Assembly (NCBI GenBank): GCA_025354985.1
Contig: JANXLU010000010.1
Location: forward strand, 62,001 to 126,000
Direction: 5' to 3'
Length of the DNA stretch: 64,000 nucleotides
From: Chloroflexota bacterium
GTDB taxonomy: Bacteria; Chloroflexota; Anaerolineae; J036; Brachytrichaceae
The notes below the pieces were generated by a model that saw only the letters and a program-made list of their open reading frames with translations, was not told the DNA's origin and made no database searches. Shown piece after piece: positions 15,077-23,900 of the stretch. The position numbers and the translations under genes are program-made. How positions within the stretch are numbered: position 1 is the stretch's first letter; each line of letters begins with the position of its first letter.

Positions 15077-17266
15077 GCGCACACAGGCGTTAACCATGGA
15101 TTCAAGCATGGTCTCCAATTCAAGTTGGCTCAAATGTCCTGAGCGTAGATACGTGATGTAATCGGTATCGGTCGCGCTCATGGCGGTCGCCAGGTCTTCC
15201 GCGGTCACGGCAATAATGTGGGCCGGCGAAAGGAAACGCAGCTTCACAGCCAGCTCGCGACCCGTAGTATCTGGCAACCCAAAGTCGAGCAAAACGACAT
15301 CCGGTCTAAACACCGGCATGGCCTCAAGCGCGGTTTGGCCATCGCGACGAAACTGAATCTGCCAGCCCGGGTTGATCGCAGACAGCGCGGACTGCAAAAA
15401 TTCGACCATCCCCTCATCGTCATCCACAATCAAGATGCGCTCGATAGAACCCCCCAGGCTTGATAGCGCCCTGGCCAATTGTTCGCGACCGACCGGCTTT
15501 ACCAGGGCGCCGGCAAATGGAGCGGGCAATGGTTCGGCCAGGCGCGTGGGTAGCGAGCACACGATGACCGGCAGACCTGCAAGCTGCCCCAGTGTGGTTG
15601 CATCCGGTCGACGTCCATTTCCAGTCGGCGTGCCCACGCACACCATCGCGGCGGGGAATTGATCCGAGATTTGTTGGGCAAGCCCCTTTTTCTCATCATG
15701 CCATATCAGGTCATAATTTGAAAGACTGGTGGTTACCAGTCGGCGTGCCGAATCATCGGCCTGGATAAGCACACGCATCCGTTTGCGCGCCTCGCGTTCC
15801 AATGCCGGCCACCAGGCATCTTCGGTTTCCTTGCGGTATTGATCGTGGGTCAGAGTTGGGTTGGCTTGAATGGGCAGCGTGAATACAAACCGGCTGCCCG
15901 CGCCTGGCATGCTCTCGGCATAGATGCGCCCGCCATGTTGTTCCACAAGGCGCTTGCTGATCACCAGCCCGAGACCAGACGTGCCCCGACCCTGCTTGAA
16001 TGGGCTGCTATCCGCCTGATGAAACTCCTGAAAGAGCCCGGCCAAATCCGGGGCCGAGATACCTGCGCCGGTATCCTCGACTTCAACCACCATTTCATTT
16101 TCAAGCGCATGAGCGCGCACGGTAACGCCCCCGGCATTGGTAAAACGGGCGGCATTGGTGATCAAATTTAGCAATACCTGGCGAATACGAATCCGATCTA
16201 CGTTCACCTCGGATGAATGCCCCGCCGTGACGACACGCAAATATAGCCCGCGCGCACTAAACAGTTCGCGTGTGATTTCGACCGCTTCCATGATGATTTC
16301 GCTGATGTTGGTCACGGTTTTGTTCAGCGTCATGCGATAGGAATCGATGCGGGCCAAATCCAGCACATCATCAATAAGCTGGGATAGATGCTGCCCGCTT
16401 TTGAACACCTGACTCAGGTGCTGGGATAACCGTGGCGTCCATTGCTGACCGATGTAGACATCCCGCGCATTCACCATCAGGTCAGAAAATCCAATAATCA
16501 TGTTGATCGGGCTGCGCAATTCGTGGCTCACGGCGTTGGCAAACTGGGATTTTTGCAGCCGGGCGGATTCAGCCACCTGTCGCGCCAGAATTAACATTTG
16601 ATTCATGCGCTCCAGGCGTGCGTAAGCCTGATCCAAATCATGACTGCGCACCATCAGTTCCGCGCGATGTTGGCGCGCATCGGCGGCGGCGGCCTGCGCC
16701 TGCTTGTTGCTAAACGAGGACCATCCCAGCGCGGTTAGAAATTGGCGCGTCCCCAGCCACGCCACCACGCTGGTAAACAACAGAAATATCACCGGCGCAC
16801 TGGTTTGGGCCAGGCCGATCTTGTTGATTGTTGCACCCCACGCCAGTCCTGCCAGAGCAAGAAACACCGTAGCGAGCGCCCCTCGCGTGGTAAAAAGCAT
16901 GGAGGCAACAACGACCAGAAGCGAAAAAAAGTATGGCGCAGCCTGTGTCTGGGTAAACACCCATTCCAGCTCGGTGGAAACAAACAGGCAGACCATGAAA
17001 ATCGAGCAGAGCAATTTCTTGGGGAGCGCCCGCAATAGAACCACCACCGAAGCGCTTACTCCCAGCGCCACAGGTGTCAGCCAGCCACAGGCTACGAGAC
17101 CACCCGTATTGCAGGCTGATGCGCGTATCGCCGTAATCCAAGCCAATACACCCACCAACCCCATCAAAGCGCGTAGGAAACTTCCGCGCAGGTCCTCGGC
17201 CTCGTCCAAATCGTATGGGTCAATGCGTGTTTCAGAGGGTGCGATAAACGGAGTTGCGGTGACCAT
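15047..17266 (-). CDS. Hybrid membrane histidine kinase with two receiver-like domains
   Basis: A 739-residue protein from the ATG at 17266. There are several membrane helices (residues about 30-200), then HisKA with phosphoacceptor His248 (AVSHELRSP), and HATPase_c with N box NLITNAARF, G1 DTGAGIS and G2 GTSGLGL. Next comes a pseudo-receiver with no acceptor Asp but a KP dyad (GALVKPVG). The final receiver has Asp661 (LLDFGLPD), but its conserved Lys is missing (TYLRSGHL). I chose this start because TACACT (17278-17273) ends 6 nt upstream, which predicts a leaderless mRNA. An array of 11-bp-spaced repeats lies immediately upstream. Confidence 0.88.
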   Translation of the reverse strand: MVTATPFIAPSETRIDPYDLDEAEDLRGSFLRALMGLVGVLAWITAIRASACNTGGLVACGWLTPVALGVSASVVVLLRALPKKLLCSIFMVCLFVSTELEWVFTQTQAAPYFFSLLVVVASMLFTTRGALATVFLALAGLAWGATINKIGLAQTSAPVIFLLFTSVVAWLGTRQFLTALGWSSFSNKQAQAAAADARQHRAELMVRSHDLDQAYARLERMNQMLILARQVAESARLQKSQFANAVSHELRSPINMIIGFSDLMVNARDVYIGQQWTPRLSQHLSQVFKSGQHLSQLIDDVLDLARIDSYRMTLNKTVTNISEIIMEAVEITRELFSARGLYLRVVTAGHSSEVNVDRIRIRQVLLNLITNAARFTNAGGVTVRAHALENEMVVEVEDTGAGISAPDLAGLFQEFHQADSSPFKQGRGTSGLGLVISKRLVEQHGGRIYAESMPGAGSRFVFTLPIQANPTLTHDQYRKETEDAWWPALEREARKRMRVLIQADDSARRLVTTSLSNYDLIWHDEKKGLAQQISDQFPAAMVCVGTPTGNGRRPDATTLGQLAGLPVIVCSLPTRLAEPLPAPFAGALVKPVGREQLARALSSLGGSIERILIVDDDEGMVEFLQSALSAINPGWQIQFRRDGQTALEAMPVFRPDVVLLDFGLPDTTGRELAVKLRFLSPAHIIAVTAEDLATAMSATDTDYITYLRSGHLSQLELETMLESMVNACVRSTNGSSQNI

Positions 17267-17291
17267 TCTGGCAGTGTAGCCCGAAACGGTT

Positions 17292-17353
17292 TTGTCCCTA
17301 CAACATCCGAAACTTGTCCCATCGATGTCCGGTAAATGTCCGATAAATGTCCG
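17292..17353. promoter_or_regulatory. Array of six 7-bp direct repeats at 11-bp period
   Basis: Units start at 17292 (TTGTCCC), 17303 (ACATCCG, degenerate), 17314 (TTGTCCC), 17325, 17336 and 17347 (ATGTCCG each), always 11 bp apart with 4-bp spacers. This 7+4 arrangement on one face of the helix is that of Pho boxes and other sites of OmpR/PhoB-type winged-helix regulators. The array lies between the divergent hybrid kinase and the sugar-transport genes and could control either. The unit orientation points towards the transporter. Confidence 0.75.
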
Positions 17354-17394
17354 CTTGGAAACCAATCCGGGTCTAAAGTTAACTGGCTTATCGT

Positions 17395-17412
17395 AATGAC
17401 CTTGTGGTCATT
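17395..17412. promoter_or_regulatory. Palindromic operator candidate before the ABC importer
   Basis: AATGACC-TTGT-GGTCATT is a perfect inverted repeat with 7-bp arms, ending 33 bp before the ATG of the binding-protein gene. It overlaps a possible -35 (TTGTGG) whose -10 would be TATGTA at about 17426. Its size fits a dimeric repressor site, for example of the LacI or GntR type. No such regulator is encoded nearby. Confidence 0.55.
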
Positions 17413-17445
17413 CAAAACAGTTTTATGTAATCAAGGGAGGAAATA

Positions 17446-18870
17446 ATGCAGAAGATATCAAGAACCCGAATGGCCGGGACTGCCGTGTTTGCAGTAGCCA
17501 TGACGATGGCGGCCTGTGCCGCACCAACCGCGCCACCCGCACAAATCGTGGTTCAAACCGCGGTAGTGACAAGCGTGGTTGAAAAGGTTGTCAACAAAGA
17601 GGTTAACAAGGAAGTGGTGGTCACGGCCACGCCCGCGCCGGTCAAGTCGACCACGGACGAAAAAGCCGCCATTACGGTATGGATCGATGACACGCGCAAG
17701 CCATTGGTTGAAGCTTACAAGAAAAAGTATCCGGAAAAGGCGGCTTTGATCAAGGAAGAAGTGGTTGATCGCGGTACGTTTCCGGCCAAAGTTCTGCTCT
17801 TTAACAACACCGGTAAGGGCTGGCCCGATGTTGTATTTGCCGAACCCAACCTGGTGGCCCAGGTTGCAGATGCCTCGCGTGACTTTCCATTGGACCTGAC
17901 CGATCTTGTCCCGGCTGGAATCAAGGACCAATTTGCGCCAGGCGCCCTTGCGCCGTGCACGTTTGCCGGCAAGTTACTGTGCTTGCGAAACGACATTGCC
18001 CAGAATATGATTTGGTTTAACAAGCCGCTATTCGATCAGTTCAAATACAAGGTTCCCACAACCTGGGCGGAATATGAACAGTTGGGTATGGACCTGGCCA
18101 AGGATCACCCCGGCTATATCATCGGCGCGGTGGACGAAGCCACCCTGGTTTACGTCTTCCTATGGGGCAGCCGCTGTCCTTTGGGTCAGGCGCGCGATGC
18201 AACCACAATTTACATCAACCTAAACGACCCCAAGTGCACTCGTGCGATCACGATGGTTGACAACCTGATCAAGGTGGGGGCCTTGGCAAAAGTGGGGAAT
18301 TTTGATCCGGCGGTCGCCAAGGTTGCGGCTGATAACAAGATCATGATGATGATCGGCCCATCCTGGTTTGGCGAATATGTGTTTGGTGGCAAACCCGAGA
18401 GCACCTACTACAAGAAGGCAGAGGGCCAACTGGATACCGCAGTACCGCTAAAGTGGGACGGCGAGGATAAGAACTACACCGGATTCTGGGGTGGTTCAGC
18501 TTGGTCCGTTTCCCGCCACACCGTAAATCCAAAACTTGCAGTTGATTTCGCAATCTTCGCATCCACAGGTGTGGAATATCACGGGACCGGTCCAACCTAT
18601 CCCGCGTATGCCCCAGCCGCAACCGAATGGCGCAAGACGGTAAAGGGCAATGCGCTGTATGCCCAAGACCCCTATCCTGTCATGGAGAAGGCAGCTGCGG
18701 TGATGGATCCACTGATCACCTCGGTGCGCTATGACCTGACGAGTCCATTCAAGGATCTGGCTGTGCCGGCAATAACCAAGGGTCAAACAGTGGCATCGGT
18801 GGTGCCCGGTCTACAAAAAGCGCTGGTGGGCCTTGCCGAAGCACAGGGTTACACCGTAGTTACAAAATAG
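17446..18870 (+). CDS. Carbohydrate ABC transporter substrate-binding lipoprotein
   Basis: A 474-residue extracellular solute-binding protein of the family-1 type. It has a lipoprotein signal with lipobox MAAC (lipidated Cys24) and a Pro/Thr/Val-rich tether (residues 25-75). The binding fold includes AAITVWIDDTRKPLVEAY, GWPDVVFAEPN, MIWFNKPLFDQF, VPTTWAEYEQLG and GFWGGSAWSVSRH. These match sugar-binding proteins partnered with MalF/MalG-like permeases. GGGAGG at a good distance before the ATG is a strong ribosome binding site. It is the first gene of an importer operon; the ligand is a sugar or polyol, not determinable here. Confidence 0.92.
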   Translation: MQKISRTRMAGTAVFAVAMTMAACAAPTAPPAQIVVQTAVVTSVVEKVVNKEVNKEVVVTATPAPVKSTTDEKAAITVWIDDTRKPLVEAYKKKYPEKAALIKEEVVDRGTFPAKVLLFNNTGKGWPDVVFAEPNLVAQVADASRDFPLDLTDLVPAGIKDQFAPGALAPCTFAGKLLCLRNDIAQNMIWFNKPLFDQFKYKVPTTWAEYEQLGMDLAKDHPGYIIGAVDEATLVYVFLWGSRCPLGQARDATTIYINLNDPKCTRAITMVDNLIKVGALAKVGNFDPAVAKVAADNKIMMMIGPSWFGEYVFGGKPESTYYKKAEGQLDTAVPLKWDGEDKNYTGFWGGSAWSVSRHTVNPKLAVDFAIFASTGVEYHGTGPTYPAYAPAATEWRKTVKGNALYAQDPYPVMEKAAAVMDPLITSVRYDLTSPFKDLAVPAITKGQTVASVVPGLQKALVGLAEAQGYTVVTK

Positions 18871-18879
18871 CGACGGATT

Positions 18880-18950
18880 CGCCCGCCTCTGCAACATCAT
18901 TCTCTGATTCGTGTGGGGCGGGCGGTTGTATACGAACAACCGTCCGCTCC
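18880..18950 (+). promoter_or_regulatory. Mutually exclusive hairpins between binding-protein and permease genes
   Basis: GGGGCGGGCGGTTGT (18915-18929) pairs with ACAACCGTCCGCTCC (18936-18950) over 15 bp, with two G-U pairs and a 6-nt loop. The same left arm (GGCGGGCG, 18917-18924) is also perfectly complementary to CGCCCGCC at 18880-18887, so two alternative structures compete. Such elements after a binding-protein gene usually protect its mRNA or reduce expression of the permeases; attenuation is also possible. Confidence 0.6.
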
Positions 18951-18961
18951 AACCAAATGCC

Positions 18962-19891
18962 GTGACCGTATCCAAGCTTGATCAACCGTTGAGTACGCCC
19001 TTGACTGGTGCATATCGCAAACGCAGTGGCCTGTCATTGCGGGCGGCGCACCTATTCTTGCTTCCGTATGTGATTTTGATGGTGTTATTTGGCATTTTGC
19101 CGGGTGCATATGCATTGGTGATTAGCTTTGCCAAGTTTGTGGGAGGGCGTCCACAGTATTTTTTGGCAGGAATATCAAACTACGTTACCGCCTATTCAGA
19201 TTTTCGATTTCTAACTTCAATTGGTAACATCCTGAGTTTTCTGCTGATCTCGATCCCCGTTGGTGTGGTCGGGGTCCTGTTTATTAGCCTTTGGCTGCAC
19301 GTTAAACCTGGTCGCGTTGCCACCGCCTTCCGCACACTGTTTTTCATTCCAGGCGCCTTTGCAGGACCCGCGCTGGTGTTGTTGGCGTTTTTTATGTTTG
19401 CCCCAACCACCAGCCCGTTTGGATTCTTACTAAGCGCCATGGGTTTTCAAAACAGCGCCGAGGTAACCTTAAAAGACAATTACCCAGTATTGTTTACAGT
19501 GCTCGGGTTCTTCGCCGGGGCGGGTGGCTGGGTGGCCATATTTTATGGCGCCCTCGATGGAATCTCCAGCGAGGTCATGGAAGCTGCCATTATGGACGGC
19601 TGCAACAAATTGGAGTCCGCATATTATGTCAAATTACCACTCATCCGACCTTATATCGCCTATATGGTTATTTTGACGGTAGCGGGAAACGTGCAACTGT
19701 TTGCCGAACCACAACTATTTGGGGCCAAGTATTGGTCACCCAACCAGCTCGGGTATGCGTTTGCGTTTGAGATCGGAAATTTCGGCGCGTCTGCCGCCAT
19801 CTCACTACTTATGGTTTTTGTCGGTTTGATTGCAGCCACAATCATCATCAAGTTTTCCGGCTTCTATCAGACCGACGCCACAGCCAGCTAG
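18962..19891 (+). CDS. ABC sugar transporter permease, MalF-like
   Basis: A 309-residue membrane protein with about six helices and the EAA loop that contacts the ATPase (SSEVMEAAIMDGCNKLESAYYVKLPLI in positions about 215-240, quoted in part: MEAAIMDGCNKLE). It forms the channel with the next permease. The open frame begins with GTG at 18911, but that codon lies at the edge of the long hairpin, so I place the start at GTG 18962 (MTVSKLDQPL). No Shine-Dalgarno site is seen at either. Confidence 0.9.
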   Translation: MTVSKLDQPLSTPLTGAYRKRSGLSLRAAHLFLLPYVILMVLFGILPGAYALVISFAKFVGGRPQYFLAGISNYVTAYSDFRFLTSIGNILSFLLISIPVGVVGVLFISLWLHVKPGRVATAFRTLFFIPGAFAGPALVLLAFFMFAPTTSPFGFLLSAMGFQNSAEVTLKDNYPVLFTVLGFFAGAGGWVAIFYGALDGISSEVMEAAIMDGCNKLESAYYVKLPLIRPYIAYMVILTVAGNVQLFAEPQLFGAKYWSPNQLGYAFAFEIGNFGASAAISLLMVFVGLIAATIIIKFSGFYQTDATAS

Positions 19892-19932
19892 CGAGCAAAC
19901 TGCGAACAGATTACCAAAGGAATAGACACTCT

Positions 19933-20847
19933 GTGAATAGATCGATAACCTCTCAAGGAAGCACCCCAAAGCGCAAGAGCGAATATAGCGCCAGCTGGCT
20001 GTTATGGGTGAGTGTGTTGGTCTTACTGGCGGTTTATTTTGGCGCCCCAATCCTGTGGTTACTGGCTGCCCCGACCAAGCTGGACGGTGAACTGCTATCC
20101 CTGCCTTCACTTGCAATTGGCGACGTGCGCAATTACGCCCAGGCCTGGGCGAACTTGCTCACCTACGGCAAAGGCGTGGTGTTATTGTGGGCACAAAACT
20201 CGGCAATGTACACCATTTCGTCGGTTTTCCTTAGCGTCATAGTGTCTGTTCCAGCCGGATACGCTTTGGCGACCTCACAGTTTGCCGGGCGGCGACTAAT
20301 CATGACGCTCACCCTCATCACGATGATCCTGCCAGGTTCGGCCATGGTGCTACCGCTCTTTCTTGAGATGAACCAGTTTGGGCTGATCGACACGCCCTGG
20401 GCGGTCATCGTGCCCGCGATGTTCTATCCGTTTGGCGTATATCTGGCCTATGTACATTTCTCAACGGCCATTCCAAAAGATCTGCTGTCGGCCGGCCGCG
20501 TGGATGGTTGCAATGAGTGGCAATTGTTTCGATATGTGGGGCTGCCGCTGGCGCGGACCCTGTTTGCGCTCCTCTCGTTCCTCAGCTTTACGTCCAACTG
20601 GAATAACTACTTTTTGCCATTCGTCATGCTGAATGACAGCAAGTTGTTCAGCCTGCCGGTCGGTCTGCAGGTGATGGCCACCAGCACGCCTATGCTCAAC
20701 CCTACGTTTGCCGCTGAAAACGCCGTGGTACGTCGTCCGGAGGCAGCCCTGATTGTTCTAATGCTCGTGGTCCCGGTGATCATTATTTTCCTGGTTGCCC
20801 AGCGATACATCGTGCGGAGTGCCCTGTCCGGTTCGCTCAAGGACTAA
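19933..20847 (+). CDS. ABC sugar transporter permease, MalG-like
   Basis: A 304-residue membrane permease with six predicted helices and the EAA loop IPKDLLSAGRVDGCNEW. It begins with GTG at 19933, with AAAGGA about 13 nt upstream. It completes the importer encoded with the binding lipoprotein and the MalF-like permease. No ATP-binding subunit is encoded in this locus, so a shared MsmK-type ATPase elsewhere in the genome must drive it. Confidence 0.92.
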   Translation: MNRSITSQGSTPKRKSEYSASWLLWVSVLVLLAVYFGAPILWLLAAPTKLDGELLSLPSLAIGDVRNYAQAWANLLTYGKGVVLLWAQNSAMYTISSVFLSVIVSVPAGYALATSQFAGRRLIMTLTLITMILPGSAMVLPLFLEMNQFGLIDTPWAVIVPAMFYPFGVYLAYVHFSTAIPKDLLSAGRVDGCNEWQLFRYVGLPLARTLFALLSFLSFTSNWNNYFLPFVMLNDSKLFSLPVGLQVMATSTPMLNPTFAAENAVVRRPEAALIVLMLVVPVIIIFLVAQRYIVRSALSGSLKD

Positions 20848-20851
20848 ATGT

Positions 20852-20918
20852 CTGACAAGCACTTATCAAAGCTCTGACAACCAATTGTCAAGTTTTTGTC
20901 ATGACACGCGCCTAGAAT
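20852..20918 (+). promoter_or_regulatory. Pho-box-like promoter of the alpha-2-macroglobulin gene
   Basis: Five 7-bp units start exactly every 11 bp. CTGACAA at 20852, TTATCAA at 20863 and CTGACAA at 20874 are in reverse orientation; TTGTCAA at 20885 and TTGTCAT at 20896 are forward. The two forward units closely match the E. coli Pho box (two CTGTCAT-like units with a 4-bp spacer). A -10 element TAGAAT (20913-20918) follows 10 bp after the last unit, with no -35 consensus, just as in PhoB-dependent promoters. Confidence 0.78.
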
Positions 20919-20971
20919 GTCGTTACGATGAGGTGCGTGAGCGCCCATCGTGCGCTTAGGAGTGTTGTTTC

Positions 20972-23900
20972 ATGACGAAAATTGACCAAAAGTCGAAGCG
21001 CATTGGCGCCGTTTGGCTTTCGCTTGCCTTGGTGCTGTCCGCCTGCACCCGTGTATCCCCACCCACGCCATCGGGACCAATATCTGGTCCTACACCCGGT
21101 GGCAGCATCGGTGGTGTACTGTCTACCCAGCCGCCACCACGACCGACTGCTGCGCCGCCGCCCGCTATTGCGACAGCGCTACCAAAACTGGTGCTGCCAT
21201 TCCAACCAGTAGCCAACGATGCCTCCGCACCGCGGATCATCGCCGCTTCGCCCGAGTTGGGCGAACGCGTGGAACCTGACGCGGAGATACGCTTTACCTT
21301 TGACCGGGCCATGAATCAGACCAGCGTGCTGGCAGCACTGGTCACCCAACCCAAAACCGAGGGCGCGCTCACCTGGAGCGATGCTCGAACAGCTGTATTC
21401 AAACCAACCACACCGTTGCAACGCGGGGCCACGATCGACGTGGGCATTCAGCAAAGCGCCCAGGACACCTCGGGCGCCACCTTGCGTGAGCCGTTCCAGA
21501 TTCGGGTGGTCGCGCAAGGTGGTCTTGAAGTGCTGCAGACCATCCCGTCCAAAGATGCAAAGGATGTGCTGCCTGATACTCTGATCACCGTGATGTTTAA
21601 CCGCCCGGTAGTGGCCCTGGCCACCTTGAGCGGACGCACCCCGGATGATGGCAAGCAAACCGTTTCGTTTGACCCGCTGATCGATGGCGCGTATGAGTGG
21701 TTGAACACCAGTGTCCTGGTCATACGCCCCAAGGCTCCCCTGCCCGGTGGCACGGTCTATACCGGTCGGGTTCTGGCGGGGACCAAGGATACCGATGGCG
21801 TGCCCATGGCCGGCGACTATGTTTGGACATTTTCAACAGATGCACCCACAGTGATAACGGTCAGCCCCCAACCTGCAACCACGTCCGGTAGCAGCCCTGG
21901 GCGCGGTCTGGCCCGGGTGGACACACCTGTCGTGCTGTCGTTTAATCAAAACATTGACACCGCAACCGCACAATCTAGTTTTACGCTGTTGGATGCAAAG
22001 GGTGGCGCGGTGGCCGGTTCCTTTGCGGTGGTAAGCAATACGCTCACCTTCACGCCCGGTGCCCGGCTGGCCTACGATACCCAATATTCCATCCAGCTTC
22101 AGCCCGGCGTCAAGAGCATCAGTGGTGGTGTGGGCGGCACAACTGGATTTAGGAGCACATTCACCACCTATCCTCTGCCAAAAATCACAAGCACGACGCC
22201 CGCCACCGGTGCGCGCGATGTACAACCATACAACGGCTTTCAAATTGCATTTAATGCCCCGATCGACCCGGACACGGTCATGCCCCACGTCACATTTTCA
22301 CCGGCTGTTTCGGTCACGCGCATGTATACCTACTTTGACGCGTCAACCAACTCCTTCTTTATCAACTATCCCGCCGAGCCCGCGACTGACTATGTCGTGA
22401 CTATCGCTCCCGGGATCCGCGATGGGCTGGGCAACACGGTGGGGGATGCGACAACCGTGAAATTCCGCACGGGCAACCTGCCTCCTAACGCACGACTAAG
22501 CATCCCCGGAAATGTGGTGCTGTTTAACGCCAACAATCCGGCCCGCGCCGTTGCGTTGAGCAACAATGTAAACAGTATTGATCTGGAACTCTACAAATTT
22601 GATATCACGACCACGGATGGCAATTTATATGGTTCACCAGACAAAGCGCCACCGGGCAACAGGGTCCGAAGCTGGCGCGTGAACGTAGCTGGAGGCGACC
22701 TCAACAAACAAAAGCGCACGGTGATCACGTTTGCCGAAGGCGAGGGACGTCTTGCTCCGGGGCTGTATCAACTGCGACTGACGTCTTCAGATTTTCCCGC
22801 CAACGAGAAGCCATACCGCACTCAGACTGTTACGTTGATCGTAAGCGATTTGAACCTGGTTCTAAAGGGGGAACCCGCGGGCGCATTGATTTGGGCCACT
22901 GACCTGACCACGGGTGAGCCAATCAACGGGTTGGCGATCAAAGTATATGCAACCCGGTATGATGGGGGCGCGCCAGTGCTGGTTGATTTGGGTGCAGGAA
23001 GCACCGATGCAACCGGCGTGGCCACTGTCGGGTATAAGCGTCCTCTCAATGCCGGCAATCTCTTTGCCGTGTCACAAGGTCGCTTCGCCCTGGTCAACGA
23101 GGCCTTTGGCGGCGGCACCCCGTTCCCTGTGTTTCGTGGCGGAGTTGCACGCCCGGTCATACAAGGTCGCGGTGGCGCGACTGAAACGAGTCTGACCCAG
23201 GACGGCCTGCGCGGATTTATCTATACCGACCGCGGCATCTATCGCCCGGGTCAGAAGGTGTTTGTCAAGAGTTGGTTGCGCACCGAAGATGACGTAAAGT
23301 TTGGTCTCGCCAGCGGTGCAGCCTCAATTCAGATTAGCAACGCACGCGGCGAGAGTATCCTGAACAAGCAGGTGACACTCGATAGCTTGGGCGGCGCCGA
23401 TACCGAGCTCGACCTACCCGCCAGCGCACCCTTGGGGAACTATCGTGTTTCGCTTGTGATGCCGGGCGGTCCGGCGGTGGCCGACACCGGTTTCCAGGTT
23501 GCGGCGTATCGTCCGCCCGAGTATGAGGTTACGGTGACGCCCAACCTGAGCCAAACCGTCCGCGGTAGCTCGTTGGATGTGACGTCAAGCGCGCAGTATC
23601 TTAGCGGCGGCGGTCTTGGCAACGTGCCGGTCAGTTGGAACGTGGTTGCCAGCCGGGCCGGCTTCAACCCGCCGCAGCTTGACAAATTTACGTTTGAAGA
23701 CAATGAATCTCCGTGGGGCTACATTCGATTCGGTGGTCCCTTCCCCGGAGGTGCGCAAACCAATCGACCGATTGCCACCGGGACCGGCACCACGGACGGA
23801 GCGGGAAAGTTTTACTTCACGGTGCCCGTGAGCTCCGAATTACGATTGCCTGGTACTGATCCAACGAATAGTGGCAGGGATCCGGTCTACAGCGGCACGG

